Below are positions 10,010 to 19,900 of a stretch of DNA of 32,186 nt, one piece after another. How positions within the stretch are numbered: position 1 is the first letter of the stretch; every line of letters starts with the position of its first letter. Under the pieces are notes generated by a model that worked only from the letters and a program-made list of their open reading frames with translations, searched no databases and was not told the origin of the DNA. The position numbers were made by a program, and so were the translations under genes. The DNA comes from CAZCJA01 sp964499015 (GTDB lineage Bacteria > Elusimicrobiota > Elusimicrobia > F11): assembly GCA_964499015.1 (NCBI GenBank), contig CAZCJA010000021.1:1-32186 (forward strand), read 5' to 3'.

Positions 10010-10034
10010 CAACTAAACAAACGGAGGAAGAGCC

Positions 10035-10718
10035 ATGTTAATGGAAATGGGCTTCATGGGGATTTTTAAAGTCAACCCCGCGATCATCGGAACACTTATG
10101 GTGTTCTCGGCGGTCATGCTGGGTTTTCTATTGGAGCGCGCGTGGTATTACGTCGCCTACGCGGGCTGGGACGAGAAGTTTTGGCAGAAATTGAGGGCGG
10201 CTGTTCAAGCCGGGCGCCTGCATGAAGCCAGAACGATGTGCGCGCAGAGCAGCAATGTTTACGCGCGCGTCTTCCACACGGCGCTAAGCTCCACGCATCT
10301 TACCCGCGCCGATAACGAAGATTTGGTCATGGTCGAGAAAGAAAACATGCAGGAGAAATTGCGGGCGCGTTTGGGCATCTTCGCGACGTTCTCGTTTATC
10401 GCTCCGCTCGTCGGCCTTCTCGGTACCGTCACCGGTATCATGCAGGCCTTCCACGACTTGGCGCGTTCCGGCTCCGGCGGCGCCAACATCGTTGCGGCGG
10501 GTATTTCCGAAGCTCTCGTCGCCACCGCCATGGGTATTCTCGTGGCCGTGCCGAGCTCGATCTTCTACAACTTCTTCACGTACCGCCTGCGTTCCATCGT
10601 GACGCGCATGAACAACTACGCTCAGGAAATCATCATCTTGGTTTACGGGGGCGAAGCCACCGGCGATAAACCGGCGCAGCCCAAAGCGAGCGAAATCCGT
10701 GCGAAAGCGTCACATTGA
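10035..10718 (+). CDS. MotA/TolQ/ExbB-family proton channel protein
   Basis: 227 aa, the usual TolQ/ExbB length. Three membrane helices are visible: residues about 14-36, 118-140 and 155-181. A cytoplasmic loop lies between the first two. The family signature APLVGLLGTVTGIMQAF (residues 123-139) and GISEALVATAMGILVAVP (156-173) are both present. With TolR/ExbD partners it forms the inner-membrane stator that uses proton-motive force to move a periplasm-spanning protein. The start is well set: GGAGGA at 10023-10028 lies 6 nt before ATG. The downstream TolR-like gene overlaps its last 20 nt. TolQ, ExbB and PorV-linked stator roles cannot be told apart from sequence alone. Confidence 0.93.
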   Translation: MLMEMGFMGIFKVNPAIIGTLMVFSAVMLGFLLERAWYYVAYAGWDEKFWQKLRAAVQAGRLHEARTMCAQSSNVYARVFHTALSSTHLTRADNEDLVMVEKENMQEKLRARLGIFATFSFIAPLVGLLGTVTGIMQAFHDLARSGSGGANIVAAGISEALVATAMGILVAVPSSIFYNFFTYRLRSIVTRMNNYAQEIIILVYGGEATGDKPAQPKASEIRAKASH

Positions 10719-11127
10719 GTCCGATCTCGAAACGTTAAACGAGGTCAACGTCATCCCGCTGGCTGACGTTTGCTTAACGCTCGTCATCATTATCATGGTG
10801 ATTTCACCGATGGTGATGCAGTCGATGATCCAAGTGCAGGCCTCGCAGGCCGTGGCCGGAAAATTTAAAGGCCCGAGCATCAACGAGAAGCCGATCTTCG
10901 TCGACATCACCGCGAAAGGCACCACGCTCAATAACAAAATTATGTCCACCGAATACGATTTGTACCGCGCGCTGCAGCTGCGCCTGGCCGGCATGAAAGA
11001 ACGCACCGTACTGGTGTCGTCGGCACAGGACGTTCGCTATGAAAACGTGGTCCGTGTGCTCGATATCGTCAAACAAAGCGGCGCTTTGAGCCTCTCGCTC
11101 GTGCCGCGCAAAAAGGGCGCCTCATGA
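10699..11127 (+). CDS. ExbD/TolR-family biopolymer transporter, copy 1
   Basis: 142 aa from a GTG start inside the end of the TolQ-like gene (20-nt overlap); no better in-frame start precedes the conserved region. The short basic cytoplasmic N-terminus leads to EVNVIPLADVCLTLVIIIMV, the single membrane helix. Asp23 sits at the position of the proton-carrying Asp23 of E. coli TolR. The periplasmic part (residues about 45-142) has the ExbD/TolR fold pattern, ending in VLVSSAQDVRYENVVRVLDIVKQSG. It should pair with the TolQ-like channel and with the second copy. Confidence 0.9.
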   Translation: MRKRHIESDLETLNEVNVIPLADVCLTLVIIIMVISPMVMQSMIQVQASQAVAGKFKGPSINEKPIFVDITAKGTTLNNKIMSTEYDLYRALQLRLAGMKERTVLVSSAQDVRYENVVRVLDIVKQSGALSLSLVPRKKGAS

Positions 11128-11570
11128 AACGCGTAAAACCGACCGAAGAAGCCGTTACCGGAGTCAACGTCGTTCCGATCATCGACGTGACGCTGGTGTT
11201 GCTCGTCATTTTGCTGGTGATGAGCCCGATCGTAAACATTCCGAGCTTGCCCGTTGATTTGCCGGAAGCGATGACCAAAGAAACCAAAGATCAGAACATC
11301 ACGGTGAGTCTCAGCGAAAACGGCGGCATCTCGATCGATAACGAACTGGTTGAGTGGCAGGAACTGCCGTCGCGCCTTCGGGCGACGCTCAAAGGCCGCG
11401 AAGATGTGGTGGTGATCGTTCGCGCCGATAAGAATTTGCCCTATGGAATCGTCGAAAACTTGATCAAAACCGTGAATCAGTATGCGGGAAAATTTCCAGT
11501 CGCGATCGCGACCAAACAACGCGTGACGCCGATCGAAGGAATGACGGCGTCGGAGGCTCCGCGGCCATGA
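11124..11570 (+). CDS. ExbD/TolR-family biopolymer transporter, copy 2
   Basis: 148 aa. ATG overlaps the stop of copy 1 (ATGA). GVNVVPIIDVTLVLLVILLVM (from residue 13) is the membrane helix, with the conserved Asp at residue 21. The periplasmic domain has NGGISIDNELV and VVVIVRADKNLPYGIVENLIKTVNQ, typical of ExbD. It differs from copy 1 outside the helix, so this is an old duplication. Two adjacent ExbD/TolR genes suggest a heterodimer in one stator, as in some paired-exbD operons. Confidence 0.92.
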   Translation: MKRVKPTEEAVTGVNVVPIIDVTLVLLVILLVMSPIVNIPSLPVDLPEAMTKETKDQNITVSLSENGGISIDNELVEWQELPSRLRATLKGREDVVVIVRADKNLPYGIVENLIKTVNQYAGKFPVAIATKQRVTPIEGMTASEAPRP

Positions 11571-12904
11571 TGAACGTGTTCGCCGGCGGACTTGGCATGG
11601 GGTTCAATCGCCGCGAGGCGACGTGCTTGACCGTCGCCTTTGTCGCGCACGCTCTTCTTTTTTTATGGAAAGGCGGCATGATCATGCTGCCTGAATCGGG
11701 TTCAATGCCGCTCGGCGACCCGCTTCTGCAGGTGGGCTATATGTCCGACGTTCCCGAATATTCGGAGCCCGGCGCTCCGGGCGAGGAAGGCCGTAAACGG
11801 GGACTCATGGGCCGCGTAAAACAATTCTTTGCCGGTGGTTCCGATGCCTCTAAGCCGGCGACCAAGGCAGCGCCCGAAGTTGCCATGGGCGGCGCGGTCG
11901 CCGATAAAATTGAAAACGCGGGGCCCACATGGGCGAAAGCCGAGAGCAGCCAGCTCGTGGATAAATCGTTTTCGGACAAGAAAAATTTCAAAGGCCTGCA
12001 GTCCAAATCAGAATTTGCTGTCGCATCAGGAAAGGAAGCCGACGTTATTGTCGAAAACCGTTCCATCGGCACAGCGGCTTCCGCATCGCCCAATTTGAAG
12101 GAAAAGACATTTCAAGTGGCAAAACGGGACATGCCGTTCCAGATCGCCACGGGAAAAGAAATGGACCAGCTTTCGAACGTCAACATGGTTCCGGTCACCA
12201 CCGGCCGCACAACGAGCGCTTCCGTTACATCAATGGACGCGCCTGGTTCGGGCGGCGTTGTGGGTGGAGCCGCGCTTAAATCCAAATCGGCGGGCAGTTC
12301 TGCCGCGGGCGCGTCCGGAGGTTTCTCCGGAATGTCCCGCAGCGGCGGAAATAACTCCGGCACGGGCGCCAGCACAAGCGGCGGGCTGGCCATGGGCAGC
12401 GCTTCCGGCGGCGGCATGATCGACGCGGGCGGCCTGGGATCCGGAACATCCGGCACCGGTACCGGCGGCGGGGGGGCGACTCTTGGCGGGCAGGGGACCG
12501 GCAAGGGCGGCGGCCGTGGACAAGGCGGCGGCAGTCCATATGGAGTTATCGGCGGGCAGGGCACGGGCACCGGCATGCTTCCGCGACGCCAGCTGACGGT
12601 ACAAGATACGGTTTCAAATTCCAGCGCCAACGGCGAGACCATTACCGGCGAATTATCACGCCGGCCGATCCGCGAAAAATCCAAGCCGCCCTATGAAATG
12701 GACGCTCGTGTGGCCCTGCGCTTCCGCGTGAACGCGGCGGGCAAAGTTTTGGACGGCATCGTCGTCGAAGTTTCATCGGGCAGTCCGAGTTTTGACAACA
12801 AAGTAATCGCCGCGCTTAAAAAATGGATTTTCTCAACACTTCCTGCGGAAAAATCGAACGTTATTCAGGAAGGCGTTATCACTTTCATATTCCGAGGAGA
12901 ATGA
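11567..12904 (+). CDS. TonB/TolA-like energy-transducing protein with glycine-rich spacer
   Basis: 445 aa; ATG overlaps the preceding stop (ATGA). An N-terminal anchor follows a basic stretch (RREATCLTVAFVAHALLFLW, residues 15-34) and contains His28, comparable with the membrane His of TonB. Residues about 60-225 are low-complexity with Lys/Ala/Ser. Residues about 225-345 are strongly Gly/Ser/Thr-rich (for example GTGTGGGGATLGGQGTGKGG). The last 80 residues (ARVALRFRVNAAGKVLDGIVVEVSSGS, then VIAALKKWIFS) are a TonB C-terminal domain. I infer an envelope-spanning rod driven by the TolQ/TolR-like stator that contacts an outer-membrane or periplasmic partner, perhaps the PorV-like or OmpA-like neighbours. 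The usual Pro/Lys-rich or helical spacer is replaced by glycine-rich sequence. Confidence 0.85.
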   Translation: MMNVFAGGLGMGFNRREATCLTVAFVAHALLFLWKGGMIMLPESGSMPLGDPLLQVGYMSDVPEYSEPGAPGEEGRKRGLMGRVKQFFAGGSDASKPATKAAPEVAMGGAVADKIENAGPTWAKAESSQLVDKSFSDKKNFKGLQSKSEFAVASGKEADVIVENRSIGTAASASPNLKEKTFQVAKRDMPFQIATGKEMDQLSNVNMVPVTTGRTTSASVTSMDAPGSGGVVGGAALKSKSAGSSAAGASGGFSGMSRSGGNNSGTGASTSGGLAMGSASGGGMIDAGGLGSGTSGTGTGGGGATLGGQGTGKGGGRGQGGGSPYGVIGGQGTGTGMLPRRQLTVQDTVSNSSANGETITGELSRRPIREKSKPPYEMDARVALRFRVNAAGKVLDGIVVEVSSGSPSFDNKVIAALKKWIFSTLPAEKSNVIQEGVITFIFRGE

Positions 12905-12905
12905 C

Positions 12906-13844
12906 ATGAACGCAAAGAAGGTTTTGATTTTGATGACGGTTTTAACCGTTAGTCCGCTCTGGGCGGCCGACAAAAAAACTGCGGCCAAACCAGCCGAAGC
13001 CGTGAAGCCCGCGGACGGCGCTGAAATGGCGCCCAATCAGCCGCTTTCCGAAACGGTCAAAGGGGAAATCAAAGAAAAACTTGAGATCCAAAAGCCGCCG
13101 CCGTCGATCGAACTGAATGTTAAGGAAATCATCGACAGCGGTACCGACCGCACCGAAGAAGTGCTGCAGCAGGCCCGACCGATCCCGTCCGATGCCGATT
13201 TTGACCATTACGCGATGCTCGATTCCAAACAAGTTCTTCATCCGTGGAAACCGCTTGTTCCCGAGCCGCCGTTGGTCACGTTTTATCCGGGCCTCTCCAA
13301 AGTCGCGATCAAACACTGGCAGTTCAAGGTGTCCGATCAAGGCGGCGAGGTCGTCAAAACGGTGTCCGGTAAAGGAGTGCCGCCGCGTTCCGTCCAATGG
13401 GACGGCCGCAACGAGCGCAATACATTCATAACCGTCGGAACGCTGTACTCCTATCAATTCGTGACGTTCGACGAGCATGAAAACGCGCAGACATTTCCGG
13501 GCGAACCGTTCCAATTGGATGCGCTCAAATATGACCAGAAAGGGAAAGTCTTCATCGAATTTGCCAACGACCGCTTGTTTGTGACCGATCAGGCCTCCAT
13601 CAACGTGGGCATGAAAGGTTTGCTCGATCGCGCGCTCGATATCATCCGTGAAAACTCCAATAAACCGGTGACCATCGAGATGTACGCCGATTCCGTCAAG
13701 TCGCCGCTGGCGGAAGAACGCCGCCAGGTTCTGGTCGACTTGATTTCCGACGCCACCAACATTCCCGCCGTCGATATCCGCCACAAAGTGGAGAAAATCG
13801 CCGACCGGGGAAACATTGTGCGCATCGTTATGGGCACGAAATAA
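12906..13844 (+). CDS. Periplasmic/outer-membrane protein with FlgD-Ig-like and degenerate OmpA-like domains
   Basis: 312 aa. Signal peptide MNAKKVLILMTVLTVSPLWA (cut near residue 20), then an Ala/Pro/Lys-rich linker. Residues about 125-205 (VQWDGRNERNTF, then YSYQFVTFD) resemble the FlgD-Ig domain in the first gene of this operon. The C-terminal part (residues about 215-312: IEFANDRLFV, VTIEMYADS, LAEERRQVLVDLI, VDIRHKVEKIADRGNIVRIVMG) follows the OmpA/Pal peptidoglycan-binding order. The ADS and EERR positions correspond to the TD-G and RRA motifs of the family. The match is weak, so wall binding is uncertain. There is no lipobox, so it is not a Pal-type lipoprotein. AGGAGA lies 6 nt upstream of ATG; the gap to the TonB-like stop is 1 nt. 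Last gene of the operon; no clear terminator follows. Confidence 0.65.
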   Translation: MNAKKVLILMTVLTVSPLWAADKKTAAKPAEAVKPADGAEMAPNQPLSETVKGEIKEKLEIQKPPPSIELNVKEIIDSGTDRTEEVLQQARPIPSDADFDHYAMLDSKQVLHPWKPLVPEPPLVTFYPGLSKVAIKHWQFKVSDQGGEVVKTVSGKGVPPRSVQWDGRNERNTFITVGTLYSYQFVTFDEHENAQTFPGEPFQLDALKYDQKGKVFIEFANDRLFVTDQASINVGMKGLLDRALDIIRENSNKPVTIEMYADSVKSPLAEERRQVLVDLISDATNIPAVDIRHKVEKIADRGNIVRIVMGTK

Positions 13845-13865
13845 CCCCAAAAACCGCCTAAAAAG

Positions 13866-13918
13866 TTACATCTCCGTTACCATCCCTTAAGCGTCTTTTA
13901 AGGCCGGGTTTCTAACAT
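13866..13918 (+). promoter_or_regulatory. Pho-box-like operator and -10 of giant gene 1
   Basis: TTACA-N6-TTACC-N5-TTAA-N7-TTAA occupies 13866-13902. The TTA repeats start at 13866, 13877, 13887 and 13898 (spacing 11, 10, 11). A possible -10, TAACAT, is at 13913-13918. The 37-bp block is 26/37 identical without gaps to that at 26874-26910 before the second giant gene. Tandem TTAA-type repeats on an 11-bp helical period are typical of PhoB/PhoP/SphR sites, where the box replaces the -35. Only 11 nt separate the -10 from ATG, so the mRNA leader would be very short and has no Shine-Dalgarno. Confidence 0.6.
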
Positions 13919-13929
13919 GAATAGTGTAA

Positions 13930-16900
13930 ATGAAACCCGTTCGCCGTCCTCTCAAAATCGTTTCCACTTGCCTCGCGGTTCTCATCTTCGCGCAAGCGGC
14001 GTTCGCCCATAAACCAGAAGTCAATTTTTGGAAGGAACGAGCAGCCGCCGCGCGCCAAACATTTCGTACCACACCGTCCATCCCCGCCCCCAAAGCGCAA
14101 AAAACCACCCTTGAATCGTTCGGTTCCATCCGCAAGCTGAACGCCGGAACAATTCCGGACAACGGGTTCCTGTTGCACATTCAGGATGTCCATTCCAACC
14201 AGGAAGCCCAAAAAAACATCGCCGGTGCGCTGCAGGCGCTGATCCGCGACGGCCGCGTCGACTTGGTCGCTTTGGAAGGCGCGTTCTCGCCGGTCGAACT
14301 CGGTGTGTTCCGTGACTTTCCCGATCAAGACGCCATTCGCCGCGCCGCCGACAAACTTCTCGCCGAAAACCAAATCACGGGGCCCATTCAGGCGCTATTG
14401 AGCCTTGACGGCCGCCTGGCGCTTCCGCCGATCGTCGGCGTGGACGATGCGGGCCACTACGCGGCCAACGTTCAGGCGGTTAGAGACGCCGCATTTGCGC
14501 GCGAGCGGGAAAAGAAAATAAATGCCGCACAAGCCCGCATGGCGGAGCGCCAAAAAGAAATTTTCTTAAACGAACGGCTTCGCGCGTTTGACCGCGTCGT
14601 GCAGAAATATCGAGCCGAAGAGATTGAGCTGAAAGAATACGTTTCGGAATTGGAAAGCCGCACAACGGCGCTGCCGATAAACGTCCGGAAACTGATTGAA
14701 GCCGTGAGGCTGGAAGGCACGCTTAACGAAGCGGAACTGGAAAAAGAGCGAACCCGCTTGATTGCGACTCTCGTGCGCCGTTTAAGCGAAAAAGAAACCG
14801 GCCTGCTTACGACGCGCGTTGCCGCTTTCCGCGCCGGCGCCATCAGTCACGCCCGGTTTTACGATGAGTTGAAAAAGCTGTGCGAGATGAAGGGGCTTTC
14901 GTTTTTGAAATTCCCGCGGCTCGGCGACTATCTTCGCTATGTGCTCTTGTCGGACAGCATCGATGGGGAGCGCTTGCTAAACGAACTCCAGGCGCTTGAA
15001 GCGCGCGTCTATGAACAGCTGTCGCGCACGAACAAGGAACGCGCGCTGTTGAAGAAATCTCGCCGCCTCTTCCTGACGAAAAAGCTGATTGATTTTGCGC
15101 TGACCAAGGCCGAATGGGCCGAGTATGCCGCAAGCGGCGCGCCGTTGAAACCGTTCGACGCTTTTTATCGCGAAGCGGAGATTCGTGACCAGAAGATCGC
15201 TGAAAATTTAACCGCGGCTGTCGCCAAATACAACGCGAAAAACGTTGTGCTGATCGCAGGCGGTTTTCATTCCGAAGGCATAAAAAACGGCGTCGGATTT
15301 TCATACGCTTCATTCACGCCAAAAATAGCCCGCGTTGAAACAAAATCCGGCCTTGAACATTTGAGCATCTTCACCCGCGAAAAAACCCCGCTGGAAAAAT
15401 TGTTTGCAGGAGAAAAACTATTCCTTTCACAGCCGCCGATGTCCGAGGCAGCGAAGGCTCGTTTAAGCGTCTCAGCGGTGGCGGACTCGGCTGTCCATCT
15501 GCTTGTCGCGGCCTCGTGGCTCGAACGCGTCAATGGTTGGACCAGTGTTGTTGTTAAACGCCTCGCAGCCGGGGCGATAAAGATTTCCGGTTTAATCAAC
15601 GGGAAAGCGTTTCGTCTACGCGTACACGAAACGCAGATTGAAAGCGATGGGGCTATCGCCGGCGCGCTGTATCCACTCGCGAAAAAATTTGGTGTTCGCG
15701 TGGCCGGATTTATCGAGACATTTCTCTATAACGGAATATTTCTTTATTACTCCATAATTTTTAATTACATCGCGGCGGGCAGCCCGAGTTCGTTTCCGCT
15801 GACCTCCGACCTTTACAACGTCCTGAACCCGCCTTCGTTGTTTGCGCTGGGCGCGACGTTTATGTTCATCATGGCCTTGCATGCGTACTACGGCGTATCG
15901 ACGGGCAACGGCAAGCACTATCCAGTTATTACATTCCCGGAAACACTATTGGCGTCGACTAAAGGATCGCTTATTGCCATGGGTGGTTTCATTCCCATGT
16001 TGTTTTTACCTTTCGAACAGGTGGAACCCGGCCATGCCCTTCCAATAGGGGGCATTCTGATGCTTGTGGGTGCGTTGATCCATGCGTTCAGCAACAGTCT
16101 GCCGGGCCGCAAATGGATGGTGGGGCCTGATCACCGCACAGAAATTAAACCCAAAGACCCGCTCAATCTTCTTTTTAGCTTTGTCATCGCGATTGTCGTT
16201 TTTGTCGCGACGGCGCAGGTTCTGTACTTCATGGGCAACTCTTACGAAGTCGAATACCACCTTGTCGCGGGGATGGCCGGCATCGGCGCCGCCGCCACTG
16301 GGGTGGCCGCCATGCTGGCGCGTTGGGCGAAACGGCCGATAAAAAAAACGCTGGCAGCAATTCTTATGGCGACTCTTCTCGGCACAAGCGCCGGCTTTAC
16401 CGCCGTTATCAACGACGCGCAAACACGTTCCTTCGTGCCCGCGCCTCTGGACACGGAAGGAAAAACAATCGATTACGACATTTACGATCTGCCCGGTTAT
16501 CCGATGGTCGTCCGCTTCAAGCCGGGGGAAACCACCGCCGTCATGGAAGTCGATATGACGGCAGGCCGCAATGTCGATATGACGACTTCCTTTATTGACA
16601 AGTATCACAACAGGGCGTTGCTGAAAGCCGAAGTGGTTGAAGGGGATGCGACGATTCTTATCGAAAAACCCAACGGCGAACGCGTGCCTTTCAACGCCGA
16701 TTTCAGCTGGATATGGAAAAAAGAGCTCGAATCGATCAAACTCATTTTCAAAACCTCAAAACCAGGTTCCGAGGTTGTCTTCAAATTATATGCGGCTACG
16801 CAATTGGCGAAAACCGACCGCCTTGCGCTGACATTGGTGGGCGCGCTGGCCATGATGATGAGCGCGGCGTTCGGAAGCATGTTCACCTCGCTGATGCGCA

Positions 16901-19900
16901 AAATCCACGCGAAACAAAAGCCTATGGGCGTTTTTCTCGCGGACGCTCCGGCCAACGAGCAGACCGTCGGCCAGATTAAAGAGCTATTGGCCCAATTCGG
17001 CAAACGGACGGTCCTGGTCGGCGAAACGGGCGCGGGAAGCGATAAGGAAAAACTGCGCCGGATTTTAGAGACCGACAAGCCCGCCATTATCGTCGTTCGA
17101 TCGGATACAAAGGCCTTTAAAGAAGAGGAATACATCGCGCTCGCCGCCAAAAACGGCGTTAAGACGATCGTCCGCGCCGGCGCGGGCGTGGACAATATTA
17201 ATGTAGAGGCCGCTGAGAAATACGGAATCCAAGTCCAGCGCACACACGGCAACGCCAATTCGGTGGCGAATCTTACCCTGCGGTTTCTGCTCGCGGCATT
17301 GGAAAAACAATCGGGAGTGATGATTCGGGCGGACATGACTGACTTGGCCGAAACGGATGGATGGAAAGAGGTTTTCGATTTGCCTGTTCTTCAGTTTAAG
17401 GCGGCCTTAGCGGAATCCATGAAAAAAGGCCGCGGTGAAATCAGTGCCGAAGCGTTTGATGCTATTTTCCACGCGGTTTCAGCAGAAAAGGCCGCTACTC
17501 TTTTTAAGTCGTTGGACGGGAAAACCATTGGTATTTTGGGCGCCGGGCCAATCGGCGAACTCGTGGCGGAAAAATTGGAAGCGATTAAAAAACTGACCGG
17601 CGCTGAATTCAACATTAAAATCGCCTCCCGCTCTCGGGGCGATATAAACACCCTCGTAAAAGAAGCCGACGTTTTATCTCTTCATCTGCCGGTTACCGAA
17701 AATACAGAAGGCATGATCAATGGGAAATCGCTTGAAGGATCCCGGGTGAAGATTATTCTTAACACGGCGCGGCAGGATTTGGTCACGGCTGCCATATTCG
17801 ACGGTTCGTTCACCTATTACGCGGACGTCGACCATTCGCCGATCACGAAACTTATTTCCGAAAAATATCCGGGCCACGCGTATTTTATTCCGCATATCGG
17901 CGCCTCCACGGCGGACGCGGCCGAGGGCGTGGAAGAAAAGACGCTTGAGGTTCTGGAGGGGATTCTTCGCCGGTTGACCAAAATTGAGCCGCGCGCTCCG
18001 AATTGGATTGAGAAAGCGTTAATCAAATCGGATGCGGAGGCGGCGGCCGTGCCCGGTTTTGAACCGGGGCCGATGGCCTACGTTTCCGACCGTTTGTTGA
18101 TCGACAAGTCAGAACTCAAAGAAAAACTCAAACGCGCGGTGTTCACCTTCGATATCGATAAAACATTGGCGCTCCGAGAACAAGCCATGTCCGCGGAAAT
18201 GATTGCCACGCTACGCGAGTTAATGAAGGCCAGCCATTTCATAGTGATTCTGACCGGAAGCCCGATGGTCGAAAAGCGCGCGCGTATTTTTGATGCATTA
18301 ACCATGGATACGGACGCGAACGGAAATAAAACACGCCTTCCCTACGCCGGCAACCTTATCGCCATCACCAGCGAAGGAACGACGATCCACCACTACGATT
18401 CCCAGGGGCGCGAATACATCGTCGCCAATGAATTTTCCCGCCAGGAAACATATTCCAACGTGCAGTTTGCCCACGCCAAGAAACTGCTGGATCCTTTAAT
18501 TGCGCAGATTCCCGAAGGGGAAGTGGTGCTGTCTCTGACGAATCGGGAAAACACGCAGATGGTTGCGAAGCTGAAAGGTGTCGCGTCCGACGTTCGCGCC
18601 CGTTACGCGCTCGAATTCGAACAAATCCTTAATAAAGAGTTTCGCGGCGAAGGGATCGAGTTTAGGGGAATGATCTCGGGCGAAACCACCATCACGCTGC
18701 GTCCGGTGATGCCGGCGCGTGCCTCGGTTCTGGCCAAATTCCTCCGCTACGTGCCGCGGCGCTTTTTGAATGTTTCAGGGTATCGCCACGCGCTGCGCGC
18801 GCGGTTCCCGTCGCGCGTTTCCACCAAGGCCGAAGGTTTCCGCTTTTTGATCCACGAATTCAAACGCCAGGGGATCCACTGGGATTTAAGCAATGTTTTG
18901 TTTTTTGGCGACGCCTTTGAAACGGAGGGCAACGATCGCCCCGTTTATGACGCTCCCGACTTGCGACGCGTAAAGGTCTATTCCGTCGGGAAAAATGATT
19001 TCGCGCCGCCGGCCCGTCCGCGCTCTTACCGCATCGGCACAAGCCCGGACGACACGCTCGCTTTTCTTAAAAAATTCACAAAGGGAACGATTTCCCGCGC
19101 GCCACCTCCGGCGTCGCTGCTGTATCTGTACCTCATTTCCAAATGGGGCAGTCCGAAGCAGACGATGGCGGTTAAGACGGCGGGTCTTGTCGGTATGATC
19201 GTGGAAGGAGCGGTGGCCGTCGGCCTTTATACAAACGTGGGCTGGTGGGCGGCGGCGCTCTATTTGGCGGCATTATCGGCGGCCCACATCTTTTTTGAGA
19301 TCAATACGTCCATTCCGCCGGTCGACCACGGCGTTATGCCGGCCTCCTTCTTTATTCTGCAGTTTTATATTTCGCTTCCCTATTTCTTCGGCGCATCGCC
19401 GGCCATCGGCCTGATTCCGCATTTCTTGTACGACCTGTTTATCTTTTGGCTGGCCACGCCGGAAAAGCCGAAGCCGCAGCCCTTGTCCGAAGCCGAAGAT
19501 GCTGCATTGGCGGATGAAAGCGAAAACCCGGAAAAATATGTGCCGTCGTTCATGGTGGGCGCGGAAACGGACCATTGGGTTGAATTTGTTTCAACGTTGT
19601 TTAATCAGGGTGTATCGGCCGAGAAAATACAGGGGGTCGTCAACGTCCTTGAGCAGAGTTGGGAATCCGAAAATTCCAAGCCTTACGTCGAAGAGGCCTT
19701 GCGGCACATTCGCTCCGCGCATCGCGGCACCATGCCCGCGCTGGCGAAGGTTTTAATCGACCGTCCGGCTTTCGATATCGCCCAATCGCTGACTCAGCCC
19801 GAAATTTATACCGCCGCTTCTCAACTGGCGGATTTGATGGCCATTGCTTCCGGCCACCCGGACCCATGGATTATCGGCACAAAGCAATTTGCAACGCAGG

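Noticed and set aside
12112..12684. 190-residue proline-rich frame on the - strand
   Set aside because: It is the complement of the glycine-rich spacer of the TonB-like gene (GGN codons read as NCC), with no start signal.
12942..13850. 302-residue frame on the - strand
   Set aside because: It lies fully antisense to the OmpA-like gene, which has a signal peptide, a Shine-Dalgarno and domain matches; the antisense product is His/Arg/Gly-rich and matches nothing.
13917..13929. Alternative starts ATG 13917 and GTG 13924 for giant gene 1
   Set aside because: ATG 13917 is in a different frame and GTG 13924 is followed at once by TAA; the first usable start is 13930.
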